This document shows positions 23,111 through 33,866 of a stretch of DNA of 64,000 nucleotides, in pieces. Position 1 is the first letter of the stretch. The number at the start of each line of letters is the position of its first letter. Under the pieces are notes generated by a model. The model searched no databases. It was not told where the DNA came from and saw only the letters and a program-made list of their open reading frames with translations. This DNA is from Strobilurus pachycystidiatus (Eukaryota; Basidiomycota; Agaricomycetes; Agaricales; Physalacriaceae). Location: the NCBI GenBank assembly GCA_019915135.1, contig JAHLMK010000006.1, positions 806,001-870,000 on the forward strand, in the 5' to 3' direction. A program made the position numbers and the translations under genes.

Positions 23111-24474
23111 CACGGCCTCACGTGCTGTGACTTGTCGTGCTCTCTGCCCTGCCTCTCACTTCCAAGTTCACAGTTGACGCTCATGGCTCCGCGGTCGTCT
23201 CAAACAACGAGCTCAAGTCAAAGGACGGCGACGACATCAAGTCAGAAAGCGGCAAAGAAGCCATCCAAATCTACTCTCAAAGTCAACTCGCTATCAACGA
23301 CAGCGTCTGCGAAGCGACTCAATCCATTGACCGCTGTGCGTATTCATTTACTCGTCTAACCACTCAAAATAATAGCCTTGCTTAGTTTGTAAATGTCCCG
23401 TTATCCCAGTCACAGTCCTCGCAGCAATCGGTGAAACCACAAAGCAAGAGCAACGGAAAGGGAAAGGGAAAGGAACGGGAGATCATCGACCTGACGGCAG
23501 ACGACGACGACGTACCGCTCCCTACACAGCCACGACGCGCCGCCGACAAAGAGGAAGCTCCTGCGCAGCTATGGGTCGATCTTTATGAGCCGACATCGGA
23601 AGTGTGTGCATCGTCTTCCTCAGCGATTGGGCCTCATCGAATTGGCAGGAAGAGCTCGCAGTGCACAAGCGAAAGGTGGACGACGTGCGGGGCTGGCTGA
23701 AAGAAGCTCTATCAGGGAGAAACAAGTACAGAGTGCGTGGACTTTGCACGACAATATAAGTCCATTCAAGCTAATAAACATTCCAGCGAATATTGGCTCT
23801 GACAGGGCCCGCTGGTACCGCAAAGACGACGACCATACGTCTCTTATCGCAAGAGCTCGACTTTGAAATTCTCGAATGGAGCGGTACTGCCGGCCATAGC
23901 ACATCGCATTTTGACAGCGAGCATCTCTTCTCGGATTACGACAGCGATACTCTGTTCGAGAAATTCGAAGCGTTTCTAGCCAGAGCGTCCTCTTGTCAGA
24001 ACCTCTTCACTGCGCCCTCTCAGTCGACCACAAAAGTCAAGCGACAAGTCATCCTCCTCGAGGACTTGCCCAACATTCTCCACAACGACACCAGGTCCCG
24101 CTTTCATGCCGCCGTCCAGTCTCTGATAACCGCCGCAGGGGATTGTCCGGTTCCCCTTGTCTTCGTTATTAGCGATAGTGGCCTTCGTGGGGAGGCAAGC
24201 GATGAACGTCACGCTGCTGGCTCTTGGGGAAAAGATCGCGACGGAATACTTGACATTCGGACGGTCATACCAGCCAGTCTCCTCCATGGGCCATACGTCA
24301 CGCAGATTCGGTGAGTCTGGCTTGCCCCCAGAGTCAACTGTAGCACTAAGTAACCATCAAGCTTCAACCCTATCGCGCCAACGTTCTTGAAGAAGGCCTT
24401 GCAAGCGCTTTTGACACGCCACTTTGGTAGCTCCAAGGGCAGTCAACCGTCGAAAGAGGTTCTTGATATCATCG
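22573..24474 (+). repeat. 1902-bp tandem duplication, copy 1
   Basis: The sequence from GAAACGTATCCAAAAG to GTTCTTGATATCATCG is followed directly by a second copy at 24475. All frames inside are identical at an offset of exactly 1902 bp and I see no mismatch. It spans the head-to-head promoter and most of the RAD17 ATPase-coding part. Confidence 0.95.
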
Positions 24475-24554
24475 GAAACGTATCCAAAAGAGTCGTACAG
24501 CAGTACCCAGCGAAAAGTCAGAGATTGAAATCGACAATTGGTTCCGAGCAATAA
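23183..24554 (+). pseudogene. 3'-truncated RAD17 created by tandem duplication
   Basis: This is identical to the first part of the full gene at 25085, from MAPRSSQTTSS through Walker A (GPAGTAKTT), Walker B (VILLEDLPN) and the start of the helical lid (RHFGSSKGSQPSKEVLDII). At 24474 the duplication junction replaces the rest with sequence from upstream of the gene. The frame stays open over the junction for about 26 foreign codons to a TAA at 24552-24554. The C-terminal part that closes the clamp-loader subunit is lost. It retains its own promoter, so a short Rad17-like product could be made, but it is unlikely to work as a loader. Confidence 0.85.
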
Positions 24555-25012
24555 GACCTGAACAGTTGCCCTAGATATTGGTTGGTTGAGTTTACCCAGA
24601 AGGCATAAGGCGGTTACTCACAGTCAAGGCGGAGGCTGACCAGTGACCTTCTATCTTCCTTGATCTCAGTGAACACTCCACGAAATCCAGTGGGAACAGG
24701 CGACGATCTAAGCCGGTCTGCCATCGCAGTTTAACTACGCAAGACTCTGACGAGATACAATGGTGCAGACAGTTGTATGTAATCCTGCAGCTGAAGGTAT
24801 GGGTTCCGAGTCCACAGTTCCCAGGCAGCATCATCGACATCCACCGTTCGACTAACGTCCCTCGTGTTGGACGCCCACAAAGTCAGTGAATGTAGATAGT
24901 AGCGGGCACTTTCAATAGCAGACGAGTTCCATATATTCCAGATGCGATTGGCAGAGCGATGATGGGCGAACGAAAGGAGAGTTGGTTCGGAAGAACGGGC
25001 CGTATGTACCAT
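24475..25012 (-). pseudogene. 5' part of the divergent hypothetical gene, cut by the duplication
   Basis: This is the second copy of the minus-strand frame that starts at 23110, here from an ATG at 25012. Reading leftwards it meets the junction at 24475 and passes into antisense RAD17, so its 3' exons are missing. It is the mirror image of the truncated RAD17: each gene keeps one complete copy. Confidence 0.5.
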
Positions 25013-26376
25013 CACGGCCTCACGTGCTGTGACTTGTCGTGCTCTCTGCCCTGCCTCTCACTTCCAAGTTCACAGTTGACGCTCATGGCTCCGCGGTCGT
25101 CTCAAACAACGAGCTCAAGTCAAAGGACGGCGACGACATCAAGTCAGAAAGCGGCAAAGAAGCCATCCAAATCTACTCTCAAAGTCAACTCGCTATCAAC
25201 GACAGCGTCTGCGAAGCGACTCAATCCATTGACCGCTGTGCGTATTCATTTACTCGTCTAACCACTCAAAATAATAGCCTTGCTTAGTTTGTAAATGTCC
25301 CGTTATCCCAGTCACAGTCCTCGCAGCAATCGGTGAAACCACAAAGCAAGAGCAACGGAAAGGGAAAGGGAAAGGAACGGGAGATCATCGACCTGACGGC
25401 AGACGACGACGACGTACCGCTCCCTACACAGCCACGACGCGCCGCCGACAAAGAGGAAGCTCCTGCGCAGCTATGGGTCGATCTTTATGAGCCGACATCG
25501 GAAGTGTGTGCATCGTCTTCCTCAGCGATTGGGCCTCATCGAATTGGCAGGAAGAGCTCGCAGTGCACAAGCGAAAGGTGGACGACGTGCGGGGCTGGCT
25601 GAAAGAAGCTCTATCAGGGAGAAACAAGTACAGAGTGCGTGGACTTTGCACGACAATATAAGTCCATTCAAGCTAATAAACATTCCAGCGAATATTGGCT
25701 CTGACAGGGCCCGCTGGTACCGCAAAGACGACGACCATACGTCTCTTATCGCAAGAGCTCGACTTTGAAATTCTCGAATGGAGCGGTACTGCCGGCCATA
25801 GCACATCGCATTTTGACAGCGAGCATCTCTTCTCGGATTACGACAGCGATACTCTGTTCGAGAAATTCGAAGCGTTTCTAGCCAGAGCGTCCTCTTGTCA
25901 GAACCTCTTCACTGCGCCCTCTCAGTCGACCACAAAAGTCAAGCGACAAGTCATCCTCCTCGAGGACTTGCCCAACATTCTCCACAACGACACCAGGTCC
26001 CGCTTTCATGCCGCCGTCCAGTCTCTGATAACCGCCGCAGGGGATTGTCCGGTTCCCCTTGTCTTCGTTATTAGCGATAGTGGCCTTCGTGGGGAGGCAA
26101 GCGATGAACGTCACGCTGCTGGCTCTTGGGGAAAAGATCGCGACGGAATACTTGACATTCGGACGGTCATACCAGCCAGTCTCCTCCATGGGCCATACGT
26201 CACGCAGATTCGGTGAGTCTGGCTTGCCCCCAGAGTCAACTGTAGCACTAAGTAACCATCAAGCTTCAACCCTATCGCGCCAACGTTCTTGAAGAAGGCC
26301 TTGCAAGCGCTTTTGACACGCCACTTTGGTAGCTCCAAGGGCAGTCAACCGTCGAAAGAGGTTCTTGATATCATCG
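24475..26376 (+). repeat. 1902-bp tandem duplication, copy 2
   Basis: Direct continuation of copy 1 with no spacer. After 26376 the sequence diverges from copy 1 and runs on into the remaining RAD17 exons. It carries a duplicated promoter, so the intact RAD17 has about 600 bp of its original upstream sequence. Confidence 0.95.
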
Positions 26377-27482
26377 TCGATAGTGCCAACGGGGACATTC
26401 GCAGTGCTATAAACGCGCTGCAGTTTTCGTGTGTCGCGGGGAAGAAGCGGACCAAAGGGCGCGAAGCGCGGCTCGTGATGGAGTCGGTGACGCGGAGAGA
26501 ACAGAGTTTGGCGCTGTTCCATCTCATCGGTAAGGTGCTGTACAACAAACGTATGTGGATTTTTCCTGGGTCCAACAAAGCTGATGTATTCCACCACAGG
26601 GAAGGGCGACCCACCAGCGTCTTCGACGTCGGCAAAAGATGCACAGAAGGAGAGGGATCTGGATGCGACGCTGAAAGATTCTACGCCTCTGCCTTCGTTT
26701 CTTTCTGAGCATGAACGCAAGGCCAGCCGGGTCAACGTCGATGTATGTACTAGTTCTACCATAATGACTTCTCGCTCAACATCTGCCAGACGCTCTACGC
26801 CGACTCACCCATCGATTCGTCATTGTTCTCCCTCTATATCCATCAGAACTACCCCCAATTTTGCGAGGACATCGAGCACCTCGATGGTATCGCCGACAAT
26901 CTGAGCTGGGTGGATTCTAGCGGCGGTGAAGCAGTGAGTCCATTCCCTGAATCATGTCATGCCTCACATGTTCATCTTTCTTTCTCCCGTGGCCAGTGGT
27001 ATCAAGCCAACCCTCACCGGTTCCACCTCCTCACAATGGGTACTCTCCACGCACTTCCGTCCCCCGTTGAGCGGAAGTCGCAGAAGATATGCAAACCGGA
27101 CTTTTTCGAGAACCTGAATGCGGAGAAGGACGCGTGGGCGGGGGTGCTGGACGTGCGGCGGTGGCTTGTTGAGACGTCCATCAATAATGCGGATGGGGGA
27201 TGGCGGGTCGGTGGTTGGAGTAGGAACGATATCGCACGGGAAGTGGGCGGGGTGCTCAAGGCCAGGGACGCTGCAGCTGCATCTACTCAGAGAGCTCCGC
27301 CTGGTCATCGGAGCTTCTCGACGATGAGGTTCGTACTGGGGCACTGCGGGGCCGGGGCTCAGCTGGGAGAGACGGAAGGAGACGAGCATGATGCATCTAG
27401 TGATGAACTGTTTGCGGAGGAGGAGGATAGTGCGGCGAAGAAGGGCGGATGGTTGGATGGGGATGAGATTGAGGACTTTTGA
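25085..27482 (+). CDS. RAD17: checkpoint clamp loader Rad17
   Basis: Rad17 replaces Rfc1 in an RFC complex that loads the 9-1-1 clamp at damaged DNA. The start gives a Ser/Thr-rich tail, then the Rad17-typical LWVDLYEPTSE and ELAVHKRKVDDVRGWL, Walker A GPAGTAKTTTIR (about residue 158), Walker B QVILLEDLPN, and a sensor-like NGDIRSAINALQF. The C-terminal part includes LYADSPIDSSLFSLYIHQNYPQF in pieces and an acidic tail ending GDEIEDF. Exons are joined by short introns (for example GTGCGT..CTTAG after LNPLTA, GTGAGT..CAAG after VTQIR, and two more near 26550 and 26740). Length is about 650-700 residues, normal for the family. The start codon is 72 bp from that of the divergent gene fragment. 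Identity rests on several family-specific motifs and is secure. Confidence 0.92.
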
Positions 27483-27589
27483 ACTGATGCGTATCTACAT
27501 GTCGTACTCACTAATGATGCCATTACTATTTTTAATTCTTTGCTAGCACTCTACTCTAAATTATCCTCTGCTTCTACTCATGCAATCCC

Positions 27590-29359
27590 TCAGAGCTTTC
27601 CAAATACGCTTCCAAGAGCGATGTACTTGCTCCATAGCATCAGTGCGACGCCGACAATGATGGCACTGCCTGTCTGCAGCATCAGTGCCCACGTATGATT
27701 CTGATATGCTCGTACTCACCAGCAAAGTAGCCCACGGCTTCGAATCCACCAGTCGCTGCATTGATAGCCCCAGAGATAGGCGGGCCGACGAGAGCACCAA
27801 TTGCAATGATGCTCATCATCATCCCGACATTCTTGCCTACATCCGATGAATCCCCAAACTCAATGACCGGGTTGGGTGTCAGCGCCAGGAAAGAGCCGGT
27901 AGCGTATCTGCGCAGTGTTCAGTGTCCGGCAAAGGGGGGTATACGAAGAGCACATACCCATATAAGACGGCTATAGCAACCAGCGAGCCTTTTGTACGCG
28001 CGAACGGCCATGCGTACGTCAACACAGCACAAGCGAGCGTGAAGGGCATCATGACATTCATGGGTCCAACGCGGTCAGCCATCAGCCCAGCGCAGTACCT
28101 CCCCACGCCCGAGCCCGCGTTCGCGATGGCCACAAGGTAGAACGCGAACTGCGGCGTTATGCCGTGGGAGACGGCGCTGATGTCGATGTACGTCAAGACG
28201 GTGTAGATGCCGAGGAATATGAAGAGCGTGGAGAGGCAGTAGAGGCTGTAGGGCGGGTATCTGAAGGCGCTGACGTTGAGAAGTGTGGTGTTTGATTGGG
28301 CGGGAGGGAGTCTGCGTTCGATGAGCTGTGAACGGGTTGGTCAATTGACAGTGGACGGATCTTGAGGGCATTACCATAAATGCGGCACCGAGACAAATGA
28401 AGCTGAGGAAACCTAGAATCCGCATAGTCCAGGGAAAGCTGCCGAATCATCAGCGACGAAGACCTTGGCTGGTGGAACATACCCAATTCTCGGAATCAAC
28501 TCTCTGGTAATTATGGGTAGCACCGTCCCCCCAACGGAAGAACCTGTCGCGTAGACACACATCGCCAGTCCGCGTCTCTTCCTGAACCATTGTGATATCA
28601 GAACAGGCGCGGGCGCTAGTATCCCACTTCCCGAGAACTACGTAGTATTCTGTCGGCAATCAGGGATTCTAAGACTATTTGGAGACGTACACCGATGGCG
28701 ACGCCCTGACATAACAGGAACTGCCAGTATTCGCGGCACTCGGCGACAAGGATGGTGGCGATGACCATCATTATGTAGCAAGTGAAAACGACCGACTTGA
28801 AGTACCCCATGTCGAAGAGACGGCCCCATACTAGACACGGAAGGAACAGAAGAGAGTATTGAAGCGAGCCAATCCATGCGCTTGAGAAAATCACGTCAGT
28901 GCTATGCGGTGGGCAGCCTATGATCGATTTGGGTACGCACATATCTGAAGGAGAGTGGTTTTGGAGAAGAGTTGTTTGGTAATAAGCTTGAAAGATCTAT
29001 TCGTGATCATCATTGAACACGAATTAGACTTTATGCATGTCGATGGAATGCACGAACCCCCCAGGAATTCACCAGCCCGAACCTAACGGTTGTTCAACGG
29101 ACGCGCCAAAACCTAAGAAGAGGCTCACAATGTGAATGTAATGAGCCCAGTCTGCTCGTCGTAGTCTCAGCGTCAAGTCCGGATTAGAAAACACGCAACT
29201 CACCCCGAACACAACTGACCAGGCGCGCGAACCACCATCGGGATGAACATCAACGTTGTCGATTGCCTCAGGCTTTTCTTCATCGGCCTCAGTGGACTCG
29301 ACACTGGACTCCTTCGGGTCGACCGCCAGGACGCACTCTGAATGAAACGATTGGGACAT
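27590..29359 (-). CDS. MFS transporter, monocarboxylate-transporter-like
   Basis: A 12-helix major facilitator of the SLC16/MCH type that is common in fungi. The N-terminus is hydrophilic and acidic (MSQSFHSECVL.., then DGGSRAWSVVFG, the usual DGG-AW entry into TM1). Later blocks include IAWIGSLQYSLLFLPCLVWG-like sequence, the loop VWGRLFDMGYFKSVV, FRKRRGLAM-type residues after TM4, RILGFLSFICLGAAFM, ERRLPPAQ in the central loop, and SGVGRYCAGLMADRVGP between TM8 and TM9. Reading the last exon through an acceptor near 27665 gives IIVGVALMLWSKYIALG and a TGA at 27590. About eight short introns are needed. Substrate cannot be told; family members carry monocarboxylates or riboflavin. Confidence 0.82.
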
Positions 29360-29833
29360 GGATGCTTGCAGAGAAGGGTGAGGGATTTACGTGCATCCAG
29401 CCTGTCCGGGGCGTTCCAGGACCATATGCTCAACGACGTCTAGTTGCCGAAAGTTTAGAGAAGGCGGAATTTACATATAATATCTACGCGTTTTAGCACA
29501 TCACCTGGACGAAGTATATGCGTGCTAGTGTACACGCGTTGGAACACGCTGTAAGTTGGGACAGATTGGACAGATCCATTGACAGTGCTGGTCTTGATGA
29601 AGGGTGGAGGTAGATCGGAAATCCATTCGAGAAGTTGATAAATTCAAGAAGTAGCACTCTGGCAGATGATCCGACCGCGGATTGAGGACACCTCATCGAT
29701 GGCAAGGCTGCGTGGTGATGTGCTGACTATGTAGCAAGCTGTGGAAGCGGAGCTGGAGACGACCTCACGTCCATACGAAAATAAACATGCTTCCGCTTCG
29801 TTAATACTCCCAATACATTTCGTGAAAAATCGT
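29360..29833. other. intergenic region, nothing recognised
   Basis: Between the 5' end of the MFS gene and the 3' end of DUR3. Small frames have no domain or splice support. The MFS promoter is expected in its left part. Confidence 0.5.
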
Positions 29834-32787
29834 CTAAGCAGCGTGCGCCGTAGGCGGTACGTATTTACCGCTTCCCCTCGAGAACAAATCCTACAAAATA
29901 CGTGATCAGCACATGCAAAAACGTTGTCAACTCGAACGCACCTTCACGATTCCCCGGGAGATCATCCCCAGTGCTTCCCTGCTCTCCCACAGCGGATAAA
30001 GAACCACCGTGAATGCGGAAAGGAACGTCCAGATGATTCCAATAACCACCCATGCAGTCAGTCCTCCGACACCGTAGATCGTCGACGCGAAGAATAGGGG
30101 TAATGGTATGATGATAATCAAGATCAACAGCTAGATGAATGTCGACACGCGTGAGAAATTTGAATCAGAAAGGGCAGACGCCAAACGCACCAGAGCCAGA
30201 GAAGAATATGACGCAAATCTGAACGCCTTGTTAAGTGCGACAGGATCCAGTTCGTTCTCTTCCTCCTCCTCCTCCTCCTCCACAGGAATAGCGGATGAGT
30301 CCGACGAGGCATCCCTCTTCTTTTCGTCTTGCATCTCCTTCAGATCGGGTGTCATCGGTTGAATCTCGGCGGGTCTGTTCAGAGCGCGAGTGAGCTCGAA
30401 GTCGAAGTTCTCAGGCCACTGTATCGTTGATGTCAGCGAAGAGCAGCGACCAGTAAGGCCATATTCACGATATACGAAGAGACAACAGAGATGATAGCTC
30501 CCACTCCGATTGAGGCGAGGTTTCCGGCAAGCATAGGATAATCACCTGTAAAGGTCAGTGGGTGTCTTTCATGAGCGTGTATCGATCCTACCTCCGCTTG
30601 TCTATGGTCACAGAGAAAAATCAGCTACACGAATAGACAGAACGAGATGGGAGGTCGTACCGTAACGTTGATGACGCCGCCATTCGTCGTGCTTGTAGTA
30701 ACAAGCCACGCGATGATTCCTGCAGCAAATCCAGCAAGCGCCCCACCGATGCAACCCCACTTGTTTGCTTTGCTCCAGGTGATGCAGAGAGCAATGGGTG
30801 CCACCCCAGAGCCTAAGATGACCCCCATGAAAGTCTACCAAATACATTAGCACTAGGTAATTCTAATGCTGGACGCGCTCACGTAAAGCCAGCCCATGGA
30901 GACGCCAATGTAAAAGAAAATCAGTCCGGCCAGACCCATAACCAGAGCATACACCGCCACCTGACATGGTCTGAGTGAAGCACCTTGATAACGTCCGCAT
31001 AACCACTCACCATCAAATGACCCATGTTTAGAATTTGGTCCTCAGTAGCCTTCGGGTTAATGTATTTCTGTCGAACACAACATCAGCCATGCCGAAATAC
31101 TCAACTCGAAACCACCCGACCTTGTAGACATCATAAGTCAGAAGCGATGAAACTGCAATCAACTCTGCAGACGTCGCGGAAGTGACAGCGAGAAAGAGCA
31201 GCACGAGCAGAGCAGCAGCGCCTCCCTTGCCCATGAGTGCGGCGGCAGCAGCAGCAGCCGGCAGTCCAGCAGAGACATCGGCAGGACTGAGCTTCGCCAT
31301 ATCTGGGTCACCTGTCAACGCCACTGCAGCAAGCCCAAGTGTCGTGGCCAACGTGAAGGGGATAGCGAACCTGCAAAGCAAGATAAGACCACAATAGAGA
31401 ACAGAAATAGCAACATACCACGCCAAGCCACCGAGAAGATAAGCCTTGACGGTACTCGCAGGACGACTGGCGATAGCGCGCTGCCAGTACGCTTGATCCT
31501 GGAACACGGTCGCAAAGTTCCCAATGATGTTGATCACTCCGAAAATGAGCCCGTTCTTGGATCGCATCGTCACGTACGAGCCGTGCGCGTTACCGGGGAC
31601 AGGATGCGCCGCTGCCGCGGCAGTCAGAAGTTCGTGCATCTTCGCTGGGCTACCGATCTTGTCGCTAGTCGCATAGACAGTAAAGACAAAGGTCTGCATC
31701 TTGGGTCAGATCTGGTGTTCGACATGTATTCTCGTCCAGAACGTACTAGGATAATCGCGAATAGGACGGTCGTGTGTGTGCTTCATAGAAAGCGATCAGG
31801 AGGTGGAGTAGTACACAGGGAAGGCGAGACCCACTAATCGCAAAGAAGGGTAGAACGCATCCCTCCGACGACTACGTAGATCGCAACACCAAGCGGGATC
31901 AGGAAACACGCCGCAAGGGTGCTCATGCCAGTCAAGTTCGTGACTGTCGCACTTCCACCTAGAATGAGCATGGAGCTCACGATGATGTTGGTAGCGAACC
32001 TAAACCTTTCGTCAATGGATGGGCTTCCAAAAAGACACGACACATACCCAAAGAACATGAAAACCAAATGCGCCGTCTTGCCCCACCTCGCGCCAACTAT
32101 TTCCAACCATGTGTGGGCGTAAGGCGCGTTCATTTTCAATTTGGCCGCGAGCTATTTGCAACCGTAATGAGGACAAATGACCAATTAGGTATTGAACGCG
32201 TGAAGAAAGACTTGCCATGGCGAAGAGTAGCACTTGGACTGTGGCTCCGGCTGAACCGAGATAAGTTGATTGCGTAGAAGCACGATCCTGATAACCTACC
32301 TCCATACCACCATGGGCCACTGATACCTGAGAAAAGGTTCAAATCCATGTACATTGGGCTGCAGCGCGAGGAGTCTTACCATACTTGTATGCCACGGCAC
32401 TACTTTGTAGCTGTCAAAGATCCATTAGACTACTGGGAGGCGATGGAACCAAAGGGTCACACCAATGTAGCCGCCCACGTCCACTGATAGAAGATCAGCC
32501 AAAGATTACGGAAGGACGATAGAAGATACACACCGCCGAGACGATACCAGACGCTATCAGACCAGCTTTCACGCTCCGAGATGCACTGCTAAACTCTTCA
32601 GAGTTTTTCGGAGAGAATGCGGTGTATCGTGCTTGAATAGCGGTCAATGCCAACATGAACGCGCTGAAGAAGAGACCGATTCCAACAACTGTGGGACGTC
32701 TGTGAGAACTCGACGAAAAGCAGGGTGGGGGGTGTACGGACCGACACCATACCCAGCGCCTTGAGGCAGAACTGTTGCTACAGACAT
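29834..32787 (-). CDS. DUR3: urea/sodium:solute symporter DUR3
   Basis: A high-affinity urea (and polyamine) transporter of the SSS family in the plasma membrane. The start MSVATVLPQGAGYGV is typical. Family blocks follow in order: FSPKNSEEFSSASRSVKAGL, TWAATLLQSSAVAYKYGISG, WLEIVGARWGKTAHLVFMFF, the TNLTGM core, GGMRSTLLCDYTHT, FGVINIIGNFATVFQDQAYW, SATSAELIAVSSLLTYDVYK, and GVAPIALCITWSKA. The C-terminal hydrophilic loop has a polyglutamate run (encoded by the TCC tract at 30257-30281) and the final helices end near WESREALGMISRGIVK. Splicing GTGCGT..TGTAG to the last exon gives a stop at 29834. About ten short introns. Expression of DUR3 is nitrogen-controlled in other fungi; I did not identify specific GATA sites. 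Confidence 0.93.
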
Positions 32788-32942
32788 GGGAAACGAGAGG
32801 AAAGCGAAAAAGCTCTCTGTTTCCGCTTGAGTCGACGCTTCTTATAACGACCTTATCGGACGCATGGAGCCGATAAGAATTGATAAATTCGAACCATCGG
32901 GCTCTGTGTACCCCAGATTCGGTAGCAAAAAAGATAAAACAT

Positions 32943-33738
32943 CATATTGGACACTGTGTATTCCTCAACCAGTCTGGAGGACCACATGTGAAAAAGGATT
33001 CTTCGTCCGAAAGACTTTAGAGTTACGTACCGATTGTAACATTCTCCAGATGGTCGTCAAAGTCTCCGAACTTCTCCTGCAGTCTCTTCTCCTTGACCAA
33101 TGCTATAGCTCGGGTGGGTATGTCCGAAGACGCTAATTGGAATGTTGATCCCGCCTGGAACGCAGACGCGGAGTCACCATAGGGCCTCCACGACGACCCT
33201 TGCGCAATGTACGGCTACATTCCTCAGTGGTCCGTCAGATCGAAGGATAAACGCTGCGTACGATAAGTGCAACATCGCCAGTGCCCATCTTTGTGCCATC
33301 CACCTGGTAAGGTCGTCAGCCATTGCCAATCCACAGCGAACAGGGCACGCACAACGAGCGCTATGGCATTCGGGAACGCGTCTTTGATCCTGCTCGCGAC
33401 CTTCTCGCCGACGGGGGCCAGCGCCTGGTCGTCTATTCGTTCGCACGCCTGGTAGTAGCCAACCAGACTCAGTCCCAGCGACACCGCGTGTCGTCCTGCC
33501 TGACACGAATCAGCGCGCAACGCGCACGGCGTCGGGGTCGACATACGAGGTCAAGGCCGATTTCCATCATCGGACTCAGGCTGGTCCAGTGGTGCAGCAA
33601 CGGCACAATGTCCACGACCTCGACTGTGTCCGCGTCCTGTTTGCCAACGAGTACGCCGTTCACGGAAGCGTGCGGATGCTTGGCCGCATGCAGAAAGATT
33701 TTCGAGTAGGCTGTGTCTGATATTGAGTAGGATGCCAT
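32943..33738 (-). CDS. EMC8: ER membrane protein complex subunit 8/9
   Basis: A MPN-like scaffold subunit of the ER membrane insertase complex. The start MASYSISDTAYSKIFLHAAK is followed by the hallmark VNGVLVGKQD, VVDIVPLLHHWTSLSPMMEIGLDL, VGYYQACERIDD, and SRIKDAFPNAIALV. Later exons give VDGTKMGTGDVALI, PYIAQGSSWRPYGDSAF, KRLQEKFGDFDDHLENVTI, and the terminal DWLRN typical of the family. Introns: after GLDL, after NAIALV, GTACGC..TGTAG near 33205-33250, and GTACGT..CTCCAG near 32975-33030. Length is about 205 residues, as expected. The start codon lies head to head with the next gene, 128 bp apart, so they may share a promoter. Confidence 0.92.
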
Positions 33739-33866
33739 TGTCGTCGTCGACGTAGTCGAGAAAGCAGTAAGCACGAACAAACACGGCCCGGATGCCCGGT
33801 CCGTTGCCGACTTGTCTCCCTGTGTCAACGGTCAAGCGCGACTTGATATCGACCTTCACTCGAAAA

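Noticed and set aside
30257..30281. TCC trinucleotide tract as a microsatellite of interest
   Set aside because: It is short and codes for the polyglutamate run in a DUR3 loop, common in such loops.
32864..33136. A 90-codon plus-strand frame
   Set aside because: Lies antisense to the last exons of the EMC8/9 gene.
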